From Clavulina sp. PMI_390 (Eukaryota > Basidiomycota > Agaricomycetes > Cantharellales > Hydnaceae), in the NCBI GenBank assembly GCA_015039315.1, contig WIDE01000056.1, forward strand, positions 75,611-139,610: 64,000 bases of DNA. Direction: 5' to 3'. Positions 51,417-62,619 of this stretch are shown here, one piece after another. The notes under the pieces are model-generated. The model did no database searches, had not been told where the DNA came from, and saw nothing but the letters and a program-made list of their open reading frames with translations. The position numbers and the translations under genes were made by a program. Numbering within the stretch: position 1 is the stretch's first letter; each line of letters opens with the position of its first letter.

Positions 51417-53336
51417 ATGTCTCCGCCCAAGTTTGAAGAGGTGGTCGTCACCCTTCCACGCACACTCTATAGCCATCTCTTTGGGATCCTTGCCTCGTCC
51501 GTGTACGTTGATCCAACTAGCTCTCAAATAAACCCACAATAAAATCTCTAATCTTGAACGATCATACCTAGTCTTTTTGGGATCATCACTGTACAGACAT
51601 TCCGATACTACAACAAGTTCCCTCGGGACATGCTAAGCACACGGTTCGTGGTATGCACATTTCACCTTGGCACTAGTGATCGTTTGCGATATCTGACACA
51701 TATCACTTCATTCAACTCCCCCCTAGGTTGGACTATTATGGTGCGTCAATCCTATCTTTCAACCCACACTCGCAGCCCAATCTCTACTAACAAGTGACCG
51801 TTCTGCGCAGGTTTATGCAAGCTCTTGAAATGTGGATGCCCAATCTCTTATCAGCTCCAGAGACGTTTAACTGATTATCACATTCTTTTTTCTGCCTTCA
51901 GTGGGATCGCCAGTCATGGGATATATGATGTGCTAATCACCTCTCAGACCAACATCGAGGTGCTCGTCATAGAACCTTGGTAGGACAGAATCTTCGGATG
52001 ATCTGTTGCTCGCTGATCAAGACGTGTGGGTTTTCAGGTACCGATCGTATTTTGGAACACATACGGTATGTGCCAAACGGGCCATCGTAGTGTCCCATCA
52101 AACTCATAGTCCCCGCTTGTCCATATCTTTGCTCCTTCTTCACACAGACAGTGTCTGCGGTTATTGTTCAGCTGTTCTTTTTATGGAGGTATTGGTCGGG
52201 TGTGTATCAGCTACGCGTCTCCTCGTGCCATTAACCTTCCCCCTCATAATCCTCCCGCTTTGGTTCAGTATCGCGGAACCTGCCAATCACGATACTGTTG
52301 GTTAGTACTATTCGTGACTCCTTATCGAAGAAAGCTCACCTGGTCTATCGCCTAGACATTACTAGTTGCGTTCACTTTGGGTAAGGTGCTCTCGCTACCT
52401 TCAGCCGTATCCTTGCTAACATCCGCTCGCCTGAACAGGTTTCGCGATCTGTAAGCTTCCATATGTAGATCATGAAACATCGTGAACTTTTACTGACGCG
52501 CACTGCTTGTAGTCCTCGTGGTTCGCTCCTACCAGTTCTCAGACAGCGCTCTGACCACGCTCGAAGCGGAGGTCTGGGCCAGCACGCTATGGCTTTCGTT
52601 CTCCGTCAGTAACCTTCCTCCAATCTCGCATACCATCCTACTCAACTATACATGTTATCTGTAGGCTGTGGCTGACGCGATGCTGGCGATAGCTCTTGCT
52701 GTGGAAATGCGCAAGCAGCGTACTGGATATTCTAGGTGACACATCTATTTTTTCGGACTTCTGTTATGATTATTGATCAGCTGAGCGAGAACCTTCGAAC
52801 CTTCTCAGGACCGACTCGTTACTGAATCAACTCGCGCTGTATGGTGTAGCCACGGGAGCCGTCACAGCAAGTGCAGTGATCGCAGAGCTTTTTCTGGTGC
52901 GTCGAAACATTCTTGGCAAACCTAGTAACTTCATTGCATACCGACACCACTTCCTCGTCTTCCATTCGCTTCCCCTTACCCGTCGCATAGTGCTCCGTTG
53001 TCCACATATATGAGGGCTTGATCCTCATCGGCCTGGTATGCTATCCGCTCTCATTTGGTACCGCTTCTAAATTCCAAGCACTCACGCGACCTTTCAGCCT
53101 CTCGGCTCCCTGTACATAGCAACCTTCCTCGCAAAGTGCGTGCTCCCGCTATTGACATTGCTTGCTTCTCTCTCATAGTCGACATCTGTCACAGCCTTCA
53201 CACTCGTTCTTACCTACGGGCGACAGGTGGGCTGGAGAGTCTGGAGCTTACATCTACTGCTATAACACCGCAGAGACTCCAGCAGACGACCGATATCATT
53301 GTGTCATCCATTATGGTGCTTAAGCACGATGATTAG
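51417..53336 (+). CDS. Multi-pass membrane protein (DUF6534-like), copy 1
   Basis: Many tiny exons. The first (51417-51502) reads MSPPKFEEVVVTLPRTLYSH and the second (51572-51650) LFGIITVQTFRYYNKFPRD. Later exons give GIASHGIYDVLITSQTN, a YWSG-type loop, RTDSLLNQLALYGVATGAVT and ASAVIAELF, typical of the agaricomycete seven-helix DUF6534 family. The last exons read PLGSLYIATFLAK, then NLHTRSYLRATGGLESLELT and the stop at 53334-53336. The function of the family is unknown. It is divergent from an ABCC transporter, and the same pair recurs at 60-64 kb. Exact boundaries of the middle exons are uncertain. Confidence 0.72.
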
Positions 53337-53756
53337 TATCAGATGTATCCCGTAATTTTTTGGACTATCGAAGAAACGAACTGTAATAAATGCCTCCCTA
53401 CTAGCTTGGCACTGTCAGCCTCACGGAGAATAGTTGGGGCATTCCCAAGATGGAGGAGTAGTGTGTGCCGTTTGGGTTAGTGGTAGAAGCCATGTCACCG
53501 TCTGCGAGAAGTTGGGGGCGTCCGGTATTATATCCGCGTTTTATAGCAAAGCATGACAGAATCCTAAATCGTCATCCTCCCACAATTCTTTGGTGCGAAA
53601 TTAGGGGCCACTAGAGACGGTGCGTCGAGACGTATTTCTCCTAGGGTAGGAGTTCATTGTGAGCAGAGCATGCCCAACATGGTGGGATCCTTCCGTGAAC
53701 TAAAGTGGCTTAACGGCTCGATTAGATAATCTGCCAAGCCAGAACCACGGGACGAT

Positions 53757-54119
53757 TTACTGACAGCGAGGACGGAAGAAAGCCTTGATGATGCAGGCGG
53801 AGGTCATGTGACTTCTCATGTGCTTCAAGCAGAGAGTCACTTGATCGTGGACCATATCCAGCTCCGGCCTGTCCTTAGTGAGTTGATTCACGAATCTTGC
53901 CATAAATTCGACATACGGCTAAGCTAAACCATACCGGGGCACAATAGACTTCCTGCTACGGGGATCTTCCATGAGGTTGTTGACAAACTTGTCAGTTGAT
54001 ATTGTGTGGGCCGCCTGTTCAGGAAACCACAGTAGAAACCTTCGGTACCGGACCAGAACTTGGCTATGGCCGGTTATTATGTAGACAAAGGGACTCATTT
54101 TGCCATCCCAGGGGACCAT
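53757..54119 (-). pseudogene. Protein-like relic with one in-frame stop
   Basis: A minus-strand frame of 121 codons reads as convincing protein on both sides of a single TAG at 53919-53921. Upstream of it are RYRRFLLWFPEQAAHTISTD and LMEDPRSRKSIVPRYG; downstream are PYVEFMARFVNQLTKDRPEL and HDQVTLCLKHMRSHM, to a TAA at 53757. There are no splice sites suited to remove the TAG (the only GT..AG pair is 16 nt). I do not recognise the family. Likely a nonsense-mutated gene end. Confidence 0.45.
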
Positions 54120-54452
54120 TCTCGGCGCCTACGGGCAGAGGTATACTCCCGGGGCTTATTACAAGGCGTGGGCGCTTGCCGCTGTCGTGTCAATGTATTT
54201 ACGAGCTCACAACGAATAAGGAATGGCAGGAATGGTAGTTTCGGAACAAAAATCTATCAGAGTGAAGGGATTTCAAATTTAGTTAAGTGCGATATGATTT
54301 TTGGTCAGTTAGGTTCCACAGCCTCCAAACTAAAGTATCGCCTGCACAGCCTGGCTGCACATCGTACAAATCCCCTTAGCCGTCATTGTCACAATTTTCC
54401 AAAGGCCAGCCAACGTCCTCGCTCTCATCCCTATTGCTACACTTGCTCCACA

Positions 54453-56560
54453 ATGGATGCTGAGATCCAGGTTGATGCCAGAGACCACCTTATTACGGGC
54501 GTGACGGTCTATCGATCGAATGGCGCTCTCGTGAAGCGCCGATTTCAGCTAAATGTAAAGGTGCGCCGCCTCTTCGTCTTTTCTCCTGTTTGTTAACGCT
54601 CTAACATGACCAACCACAACCTTTGATGTGCTTTGATCATTCCTCAGTCCGGTCGAAATGGCATTCTCATAAAATGTCTCTCTCCTGTCCTTGATGGCGA
54701 TTCTATCCGTGTTGAAGCTGAAACAATAAGTCCCTCGCAAGGTCTTACCATTTTTGATGTGGTATCCTACTCTCCTATCACCCACACACATGTTCCACAC
54801 ACCGTCCAAACTCCAGAGATGGAGGATCTTGAAAACCAAAAGGCTGAGCTGAGAGTGCGCGTAAAGGCTGTGGAACACCATCACGCGCTCTTGAAGGGGT
54901 ACTCCAAGAGCCTGAGTGATGGGAGAGTCGAGAATGTTACAGCAGAGGGCCTTTTTGCCTTTATGAATATCAAGTTGGAGAAAGATATGGAGTTGTGGAA
55001 GGAGAAGAGGAAGCTGGAAAAAGACATCAAGATATTGGAAGATAAAATTGCCGGGATACGCATCACAGAAAAGCATCTCCCCATCCCCTCGCAATGTGAG
55101 GTGAAGATTGTACTTCTAGCGGAAGAAACAGGCCCCATAGAGATCTTGCTGTCGTACGGTGAGTGAAATGGGCGCTTGTGTCCTCATTTGTCTCTAACAT
55201 ATCAATTGCTACACTTGTCAGTCGTGACAGATGCATCTTGGTCTAGCTTTTATGACATACACGCTGATCTTTCTGGAAACTCCGATTTTGGAAAGTCATC
55301 TGAGATTTTAGGACCTACCGTCAAACTCCACTATCATGCCAATATCACTCAGTTAACTCAGGAGAACTGGGAAAATGTAGCTCTCACGTTATCTACCGCG
55401 TCCCCACTGCTTGGGAGCGAAGTTCCCAAAGCTCAACCGTGGCGCATTACTGCGCAGAGACAACACGAGTACACACTAATGTCTCAATTATGGGGTTTTA
55501 ATCAACCAGGCGATGCCCTTGAAGCGGGCAGCAGCAGTAGTTCAGACGTGGAGTCGCGTGGAGCCCGCAGTCGCCGCCACCGCCACCATCAGAGCACGGA
55601 AAGCAGCAGCCGCAGCAATCGGAGTCGGAGTGAGGAAAGATCCTCTGAAGATGACGTAAATATAAGTGGGCCTCCTCCACCTCCTGCACCAGTGCGGTTC
55701 GATGCTGGCCCAAAAGTTCATATTAACGATGGTCCAATGAGTTCTATGTTCGTGATCGACGGGCCCTCGGATATTCCCGGCGATGGAAAGACCCACAAAG
55801 TTTCGATTGCAAGCGTTAATTTCAGCAGCCAGTTCGAGTGGGTTTCAGTGCCGAGGAGCTTGCCTTCAGCTTTCCTTCAGTGCCGGATGAAGAACGAGAG
55901 CTCGTATACCCTCATCGCAGGTATGTTGCCTTGCTATCAGTCCTTGGGCAGTTGTGTACAAAGTATTGAGGCCTCGGTATCTTCGCTGAGGCAGGCCCTA
56001 GCGCTGTGTTTTTTGATGGCAATTTTGTCGCGAGATCCTTCATACCTGACGTTTCCCCTTCCGAGCTTTTCACCTGCTCCCTAGGCATTGATCCCGCGGT
56101 TCGTATCACATTCCCTCCTCAAATCAAAGTCGTGACCAGCAGGGAGAAGCAGGCAATATCTTCCCGCCGCCGAATCAACAGCCCTAAGACCACCGTCACA
56201 CTATATGAGCAGCATTTCTCGATAAGGAATACGCGCCCAAGCAAATCGATCTCTACATTAGTCGTCAAGGATCGCGTTCCAGTGAGCGAGAATGCAGATA
56301 TCCAAGTCACTTTGTTGCACCCCAGTGCAGATGCACTAGGCCCTGTGACGGGCGCAGCAGCAAAGGAATCAGCTTTGATGGAGCATGTTGGGGAACCAGA
56401 ACCTGTGGATCATATCTCAAAGAACGTGATTGCTCGTTGGGCATGCAAGGGCGATGGGATGATCGAGTGGGTTGTAACCGATTTGCATGATTCAGTGGAC
56501 TTGCATATTGCATTCGAGGTGGCCTGTCCCCCTGGTATTCACATCATCGATGCAAACTGA
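54453..56560 (+). CDS. DUF4139/DUF4140 (mucoidy-inhibitor-A-like) protein
   Basis: Four exons (54453-54560, 54648-55158, 55222-55920, 55995-56560) give 627 aa. The N-terminal DUF4140 part shows DHLITGVTVYRSNGALVKRR and GDSIRVEAE; a coiled coil with HALLKGYSKSL and LEKDMELWKEKRKLEKD follows. The DUF4139 part begins VVTDASWSSFYDIHADLS and carries the family hallmarks VKLHYHANITQLTQENWENV, EFEWVSVPR-like FEWVSVPRSLPSAFLQCRMK, GPSAVFFDGNFV, LGIDPAVRI and VTLYEQHFSIRNTRPSKSIS. A Ser/His/Arg-rich linker (about 55540-55660) separates the halves. The function is unknown; related proteins occur across fungi and animals, and no signal peptide is seen. The intron-3 acceptor is GAGGCAG/GCC; the alternative GAG would create a stop. 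Confidence 0.85.
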
Positions 56561-57611
56561 GTGACCGCAGAAGTGTAGATCGAGTCTCATTATTGGACGC
56601 TTTCTACTACACTGCTCCTCCGATGCGGTGGAGCTTCTCGCCATTTGTTTCTGTTATCTTCTTTTCCTCGTCGTCTTTATTCAACATCCGCCCTCCAGTT
56701 CAAGTGGGAGGAGGGGAAGGAAAAATTCATGGTCGCCCAATGTTAAAGCGCCTCTGAGGTTTTAACCCTCCCATGAGGCATGTAAGGAATCTTACTCTCA
56801 CTTCGTCCGAAGTACGTTTGACCCAATATATAGTCAGTTCTAAACGTAGTGTACTGGAAAATGGTGGTGGTAAGACTCCAGAACTGTAACCTAGTAACGG
56901 GGCGCTTAAGGCGTACTATCCTGATATAATGCCATTCCTTACAAGGCAGTAGCCAACGTAAATACGCGAGAAATCTCTCTACCGGGTGAAGTGTAGGCCG
57001 TCGCCATGTTTCGTGATATTAGACAATATGTAGCAATATTTAGCAATATAAGAGCCGGATGAACGACCGGAAGCTGATTGGCTCGCTCATGGTGGTCGTG
57101 CCCGCTCTCCTAATCCGCCTGTTACTGTCACGTTCCGCACTCGGTTCTCCCCATCCTCCTCCCACCATCCTGCGTTCATTAGATGCTATTTACCGGATGT
57201 TTTGATGCCAAGATAGCTTTTTACTATGCTGAAGCCATCCGTAGCCGTGTAGGCCGCATTTGCCGCCATCGGGATACTTGAATGTGAGCCCAGGATTGCT
57301 GCGTTCAAAGCATGGCTATCGTTCTCTGATATCCAACCCTATACCAGATGGATTACGTATATGACGGGATACCAAGCGGGCCCTGTGAGTACCGCGGCTG
57401 CCTTTGCCGTTCATTGGTGACTCACGTTTGGTGCCGCGATCATAACGCACCGATTGCTTCTACTCTGGCTCATTGTCTCCCATTCCTACTCCTAAGACCT
57501 CTCAATAACTTTTCGGCTTGATCGATGAAGCCAATTAGTCCGTAACTACAGAAGGCGTAACGTTTTTCTAATAGGATGACCTGGAGATGGTGCTAAGGTT
57601 CGATTGCATTT
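56561..57611. other. Intergenic, no gene seen
   Basis: No coding or RNA structure recognised between the DUF4139 gene and the inverted-repeat element. Confidence 0.45.
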
Positions 57612-58365
57612 AGGCTCCGTTCGGCAAACGAAATTAGGGAGGAATTAGGGAGGGAGTTAGTCGCTAGTTTTTCGATAAGTTCGCGCTAATTCTGGTGGAG
57701 GCCATCGAAATTAGGCAAATGTAGGAGCGGGCTCGCTTCGAGGTTAGGTCACACCCCAGCCATGCAGGGTCCACTGGATACAGAACCAAATCCAATTATC
57801 TCTGCCACGTCACCTTCTCCAACGTCGTCTTCACATTGCTGTGCATCGCTTAACGGCCCAAGAGACACTCACGACCGTCGACAATTTGTGGAATTACTCT
57901 AGCTTGCTGTACCATCTCCATTACCTCTCCCGAGCAGCCCATTTGCTTGCTCTCCAACCTCTCGATGTTGCGGGCCACTTGCTGGTCAAAGGTTCAGTCA
58001 ACTTTGGCACATTGTCGTGTTAGACGTGATTGCAGTTAGAAGACATGCAGTAGATCCATGTAGTTAATCTACGCGTTTGACATCACCCAAATGAATAAAA
58101 TCGAAGGTTTCGTATCCGTGTCCTGCACCTCTTGGACGCGACGACGGCGCGATGACCCGGCTATCAAATGCAATCCCAATGTCACCCAAAGTGTGACCTA
58201 ATTCCGAGGCCAGCTCGCTCCTACATTTGCCTAATTTCGATGGCCTCCACCAGAATTAGCGCGAACTTATCGAAAAACTAGCGACTAACTCCCTCCCCAA
58301 TTCCTCCCTAATTTCGTCCCTAATATCGACTAATTTCCTCTAATTTCGTTTGCCGAACGGAGCCT
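57612..58365. repeat. TIR element 4 (MITE-like, long inverted arms)
   Basis: The left arm (57612-57754) and the complement of the right arm (58191-58365) both start AGGCTCCGTTCGGCAAACG and share almost every base through GTTAGTCGCTAGTTTTTCGA, TAAGTTCGCGCTAATTCTGG and TAGGTCACAC. The right arm is about 32 bp longer because a GAAATTAG-containing segment is repeated near its tip. The central 436 bp contains only a short frame (57841-58023) and no transposase. Flanks (ATTGCATTT on the left, GAGTGTCC on the right) show no clear target duplication. A non-autonomous DNA transposon is the simplest reading. Confidence 0.8.
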
Positions 58366-58963
58366 GAGTGTCCAGATCGTTTTAGAGAGCAAGGACGGAC
58401 TTAAATGTGAAGTCTCGCGGGCTCGGTTTAAGCCGTACCTCGGCCCCTTCTGAGAAGATTATTGACAAATTCTTGGCATAATATCGACGACTGCTCATCG
58501 ATATACAAAGATAGATTACATTATAATACAATATATGGAGTTACAATTGACTCCTTGCTCTGGGTGTTTATTGTGGGGCTGTTGGCCAATTGCCGATCAT
58601 GGTGGCACGCCCGTCTCATAATGATCATTGGCATGCGACTCCACCCGAGGGTATTCTTAATATCCCAGGTTCGATGTGAGGCCCCGAGGCATGTCTCGGG
58701 TTGTTTGCGCATGTTTGTTACGTCAGTTCTTCCATTCTAGTCGTAGTCACTCGAATACAGCGTAATCACGCATCTCTAGTGCCCGCAACCCCGGAAGACT
58801 TCCAGGCTCCTAACACGAGCCTTACACTCGAAGCCTCCGCGCCGCTGCCAAAGCTTCGCTCATTCTCCTTCGCTCTTCTTGCGCTGTTGAGGCAGCGACA
58901 TAGATCCTCTTCATCCCATGGAATCAAGTCCTCGCAAGAGAGACGGCTTACGCTGCGAGCAGT
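58366..58963. other. Intergenic / possible 5' part of the GNAT gene
   Basis: A minus frame and several plus frames exist without support. About 58750-58960 could hold an upstream exon of the acetyltransferase (the frame with SLVPATPEDFQAPNTS). Confidence 0.35.
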
Positions 58964-59437
58964 ATGCCCGTGATGAGCGTTCGTGAGATATTGGAGAATG
59001 GGAGTGAGGTCTACCGAGGGGACGCATTTGTGAATCGGAGCCGGTCTCATGAGCTGGAAGGCCTGGATGAAAGACAGGAAGCTGAAGCAGAGAACAAGTT
59101 GAAGAAGGCTGGGGATCCGACAATCATGTGGGGACTAGCGTGTAAGTACAGCGCCTCACTTGCTGGTTTTCGCTGTATCCTGGCAATCATTCGCTGATTC
59201 CACCTCTACATTCCAAATTCAGTCCGCCTTGATCCAAGCCTCCATGGCCGAGGCCTGATGACCGCAATCATGAAGTTCATCATTCACAAGTGGGCTGTTC
59301 CTCATCTTGGAGCGAAGCACTTCATCTCTGTCACATTCTGGGACAACATCGGGAGCCAAAAAGTCGCGCTCAAAAATGGGTTCAGATTGGTCGGCACATC
59401 AAGACTTCCGGGAGACCTCACAAAGACGCACAATTGA
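58964..59437 (+). CDS. GNAT-family acetyltransferase-like protein (possibly N-terminally incomplete)
   Basis: Exons 58964-59141 and 59223-59437 encode 130 aa. The second exon is clearly GNAT-like: FRLDPSLHGRGLMTAIMKFI, with the R/QxxGxG/A acetyl-CoA loop in HGRGLM, then GAKHFISVTFWDNIGSQKVA and LKNGFRLVGTSR, the usual last strands of RimJ-like enzymes. The N-terminal strands expected before these are missing, so either an upstream exon is not found or the gene is truncated. Family members transfer acetyl groups to amines or protein N-termini; the substrate here is unknown. Confidence 0.6.
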
Positions 59438-60194
59438 CGAACTGATAACACGCTGTTTGTATATAGACTAGACCCGTAGCCCCACAGAGGAACGCCAAAC
59501 TCGTCAGTTGGTGTTGCCACGCATGGCTATATGCAGTCTGGTGAATATTGAGTGCGCGCCGCTGTCAACGATCTGCTTCTACTAAGTCAGTCCCTACATT
59601 TATACTTGTGGCAAATTCCGCTTGGTCAGGTTCTAAGTCTGATCGACCCCGCCTGATTGGTTTATCCACGTGTTGCCTTCGGATGCTCTTCGTCCCCGCT
59701 GCCAAGCCGATGGGTCCTCTTCAATGGGTAGGAACAGCCCCAAGCCGCTATTTTTGAGGTTGACTTCAAGCGGGCTTGCAACCACCAGCCTTTGAGGACG
59801 TTGTTACCACAGCGTCATCGATGCTTCCGCTATCGTATCTGAACTCCAGCATTGAGGAGCTATTAAGTTGTCTTGAGTTACGATAGAGCTTCTTCTGAGA
59901 GGAGGTAAGAATTGAGGCATCACGAAGAGCGACCAACCCGCAACGCTCCTCCCTCCCAACCCCCGCTTCAATTAGCTGAACCCTTCTGGCCCTTGTCCCG
60001 TATTCCGGTACGATGCTTAGCCTGATGTTAAACGCCCCCTAATATTCATGGTAAGCGCATTCCCTCCTTTACGTTTCGACCTACATGTCTCTAATCTCCC
60101 ATAAGTTTGCCGTCCTACCCAACTGGTAAGGCAAAATTGTGTCCTCTCGAGTGGAATCAAGTCCACTACGTATCTGATGGCTCTCGTAGATCTC
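59438..60194. other. Duplicated upstream region of DUF6534-like copy 2
   Basis: Partly alignable with 50835-51416 (blocks ATCCACGTGTTGCC, GCTCCTCCCTC/GCTCCCTCTC, AACCCCCG and CAATTAG in the same order). No gene seen. Confidence 0.5.
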
Positions 60195-62106
60195 ATGGCT
60201 CCACCGAAATTCGAGCACGTGGAAGTCGACCTTACCCGGGTGCTCTACAGTTACCTCTTCGGTATCCTCGTTGCCTCCATGTGCGTTATCTCGAACCATC
60301 AATCAAGCAGCTCCTTGATTCTCACTCGTTAATCCTAGTCTTTCTGGAGTCATCACTGTTCAAATACATTTGTACTACAAGAGATTCCCTCGTGATTCGT
60401 TGAGCACACATTGTGTAGTATGCGAGCCTGCTCCTTTGATCAAACACAGGTCTAATAACTTCGTGGTCACGGTCCTTTCTGGGTTGTTATCTCAGGTTGG
60501 ATTGTTATGGTGTCCTTGTTCTGTTCCATCAAAACAAGCGCCGCCCCAGCTCTTACTCACAAATAATGTATCCTCTGTAGGATAATGCAGGCTTTTGAAA
60601 TCTAGGCAAAAAAAAAGTTCACCTTCTATGAAGCGGCGATTGGCTCACTGCATGCTGTGCTCTCCTTGTTATACACAGCGTGGCTGCCAGCCGTGGGGTT
60701 TACGAAGTTTTGATTACTTCTCAGGCGAACCTCTTAGTCATCGTCAAGGAACCTTGGTACAGCAACTCACTCTTTCAACGTTCCGCTTTTATTTACTCAT
60801 CTGAAGTTCTTATGGGTTACCAGGTACAGGTCATACTTCGGCACTCATTCGGTATGTTTCAGCAAGCTTTTCAGTTCAACCATACATCTTATCGTGATGA
60901 TTCGACCGGTTTCGTGACATAGACAGTATCAGGTGTTATAGTCCAGTTATTTTTCCTCTGGAGATATTGGTCTGGTGCGTGCGGTCTTCTCACACCTCCA
61001 ATCATCAGGTGTCTTGAAAATCAGCCAATCTCTCCTAGTATCACACAACTTGCTCGTCACGATACTTTTGGTGAGCAGTACCCAGTAGGATTGATGTTTC
61101 TTCGTGGATTTAACCGCCTTATGTAGGCCATATTGGTATCGTTCAGCCTTGGTGAGTCCCCCTCGATTGTAACGAGACGCGGCTTACCTAGATTCATTTT
61201 CTCGCGTAGGATTCGCTTTATGTAAGCTCAAGCGTAAAACCCCTCCGAATTGATATCTCTGCTAGACTGAAATGGCTTACAGTTCTAGTGGTTCGCTCCT
61301 ACGAATTCCCGGAAAGTGCCTTGTCAACACTGGATGCAGAGGTCTGGGCTGGCAGAATTTGGCTTGTTTTTTCAGTGAGCGCTTCCGATTTCTCCGCTCA
61401 CTACTGGGCCTCATTATTATGCGGAGGCTGTGGCAGTCGCGATGATAGCGGCGGCTCTTGCTATGGAAATGCGCAAGCAGCGGACGGGATATTCTAGGTA
61501 TGTCCCGTATCGATCGCGAGTTGGAACCTTTTTGACCAACTGGTCTCGTACGCCTTGGCCTTTTTTAGGACGGATACGTTGCTCAATCGGCTCGCGCTTT
61601 ACGGTGTCGCCACTGGAGCCGTCACAGCAAGCGCTGTGATAGCAGAACTCTTTATGGTATGACCATAGGTTCAAGCATGATTCTTCTTATGCTAGTGAAA
61701 CCCTCGAGCGCATCAACTGACTGCGAACCTATATAATCCTTTTCTCTCTCAGTGTTCTGTGGCCCATATTTACGAGGCTCTAATATTAGTTGGATTGGTA
61801 TGTTAACACCCTTTGCCCTCCGTCATTTCTTGTTGGTACTCATGCCACCTTGTAGCCCCTCGGCCCCTTATACATTGCAACATTCCTCGCAAAGTGCGTA
61901 CTCATTAACCTAGAATCTCCAAATTTCGCTCAACTTTCTGAATGAATTTTAGCCTGCACACCCGCTCATCGCTGCGGGCAATAGGCATCGCAGAGAGTAT
62001 GGAGCTTACATCCACAGTATTAACCCCACCGAGACCACAGCAGACGACCAACATCACTGTATCGTCATTCATCATGTCTCGGGAAAATAACCAACTCTCA
62101 ATGTGA
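60195..62106 (+). CDS. Multi-pass membrane protein (DUF6534-like), copy 2, splice-damaged
   Basis: Colinear with copy 1: exon 1 reads MAPPKFEHVEVDLTRVLYSY, and later exons read VAASRGVYEVLITSQANLLV, RTDTLLNRLALYGVATGAVT and SAVIAEL, then PLGPLYIATFLAK and NLHTRSSLRAIGIAESMELT, with the stop at 62104-62106. After the exon ending FEI (near 60600) the donor is CTAGGC instead of GT, followed by a 9-A run. Reading through meets a TAG at once. Copy 1 has GTGGAT at this point. Either the gene is a pseudogene or a different splice is used. It lies upstream of, and parallel to, the second ABCC gene. Confidence 0.6.
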
Positions 62107-62619
62107 AACGAAGCTGTATCGGATGTACTTTCTACCTTTCCAATATACCCCAATGCTCCATGGACCTATAACAAAAGCCAGTTAAGTTGTGCCCCAGCGT
62201 CAAGACACTTGCAAGCACGTTGCGGGAGTCTTGCTCATTCTTCATGGGAAAATGAGCGGCAGGCAGATCCCTGAGCCGCCAAGCACAATGAATGTGCCCG
62301 AGCTCAAAGCATGGATTTCCATCTTTTTAACTCATTGCTGCAGCCTGATACTTCTTTTTCTGTACGTACCTACCCTCCTCACCATAGTAACCGGGCTCGG
62401 ACCCGTGACGGATGGTTCCGATTATGATCATGTTCCATGTTGCTCAACCATGTAGATAACACCTTCAGGACCCAATATACTAGCATTCTCAAGACACCTC
62501 CCATCTGCTCTTCTAAAGGCTCTAACACGTTTTCTATGCCTAAATTCCCATCAGCGTCTTGAACTCTCGACGAACTCACAGTCTACAGTGTCACCAAACC
62601 TGCGTCAACGAAGAGCACG
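62107..62619. other. Intergenic, promoter region of ABCC copy 2
   Basis: No gene or distinctive motif recognised. Confidence 0.4.
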
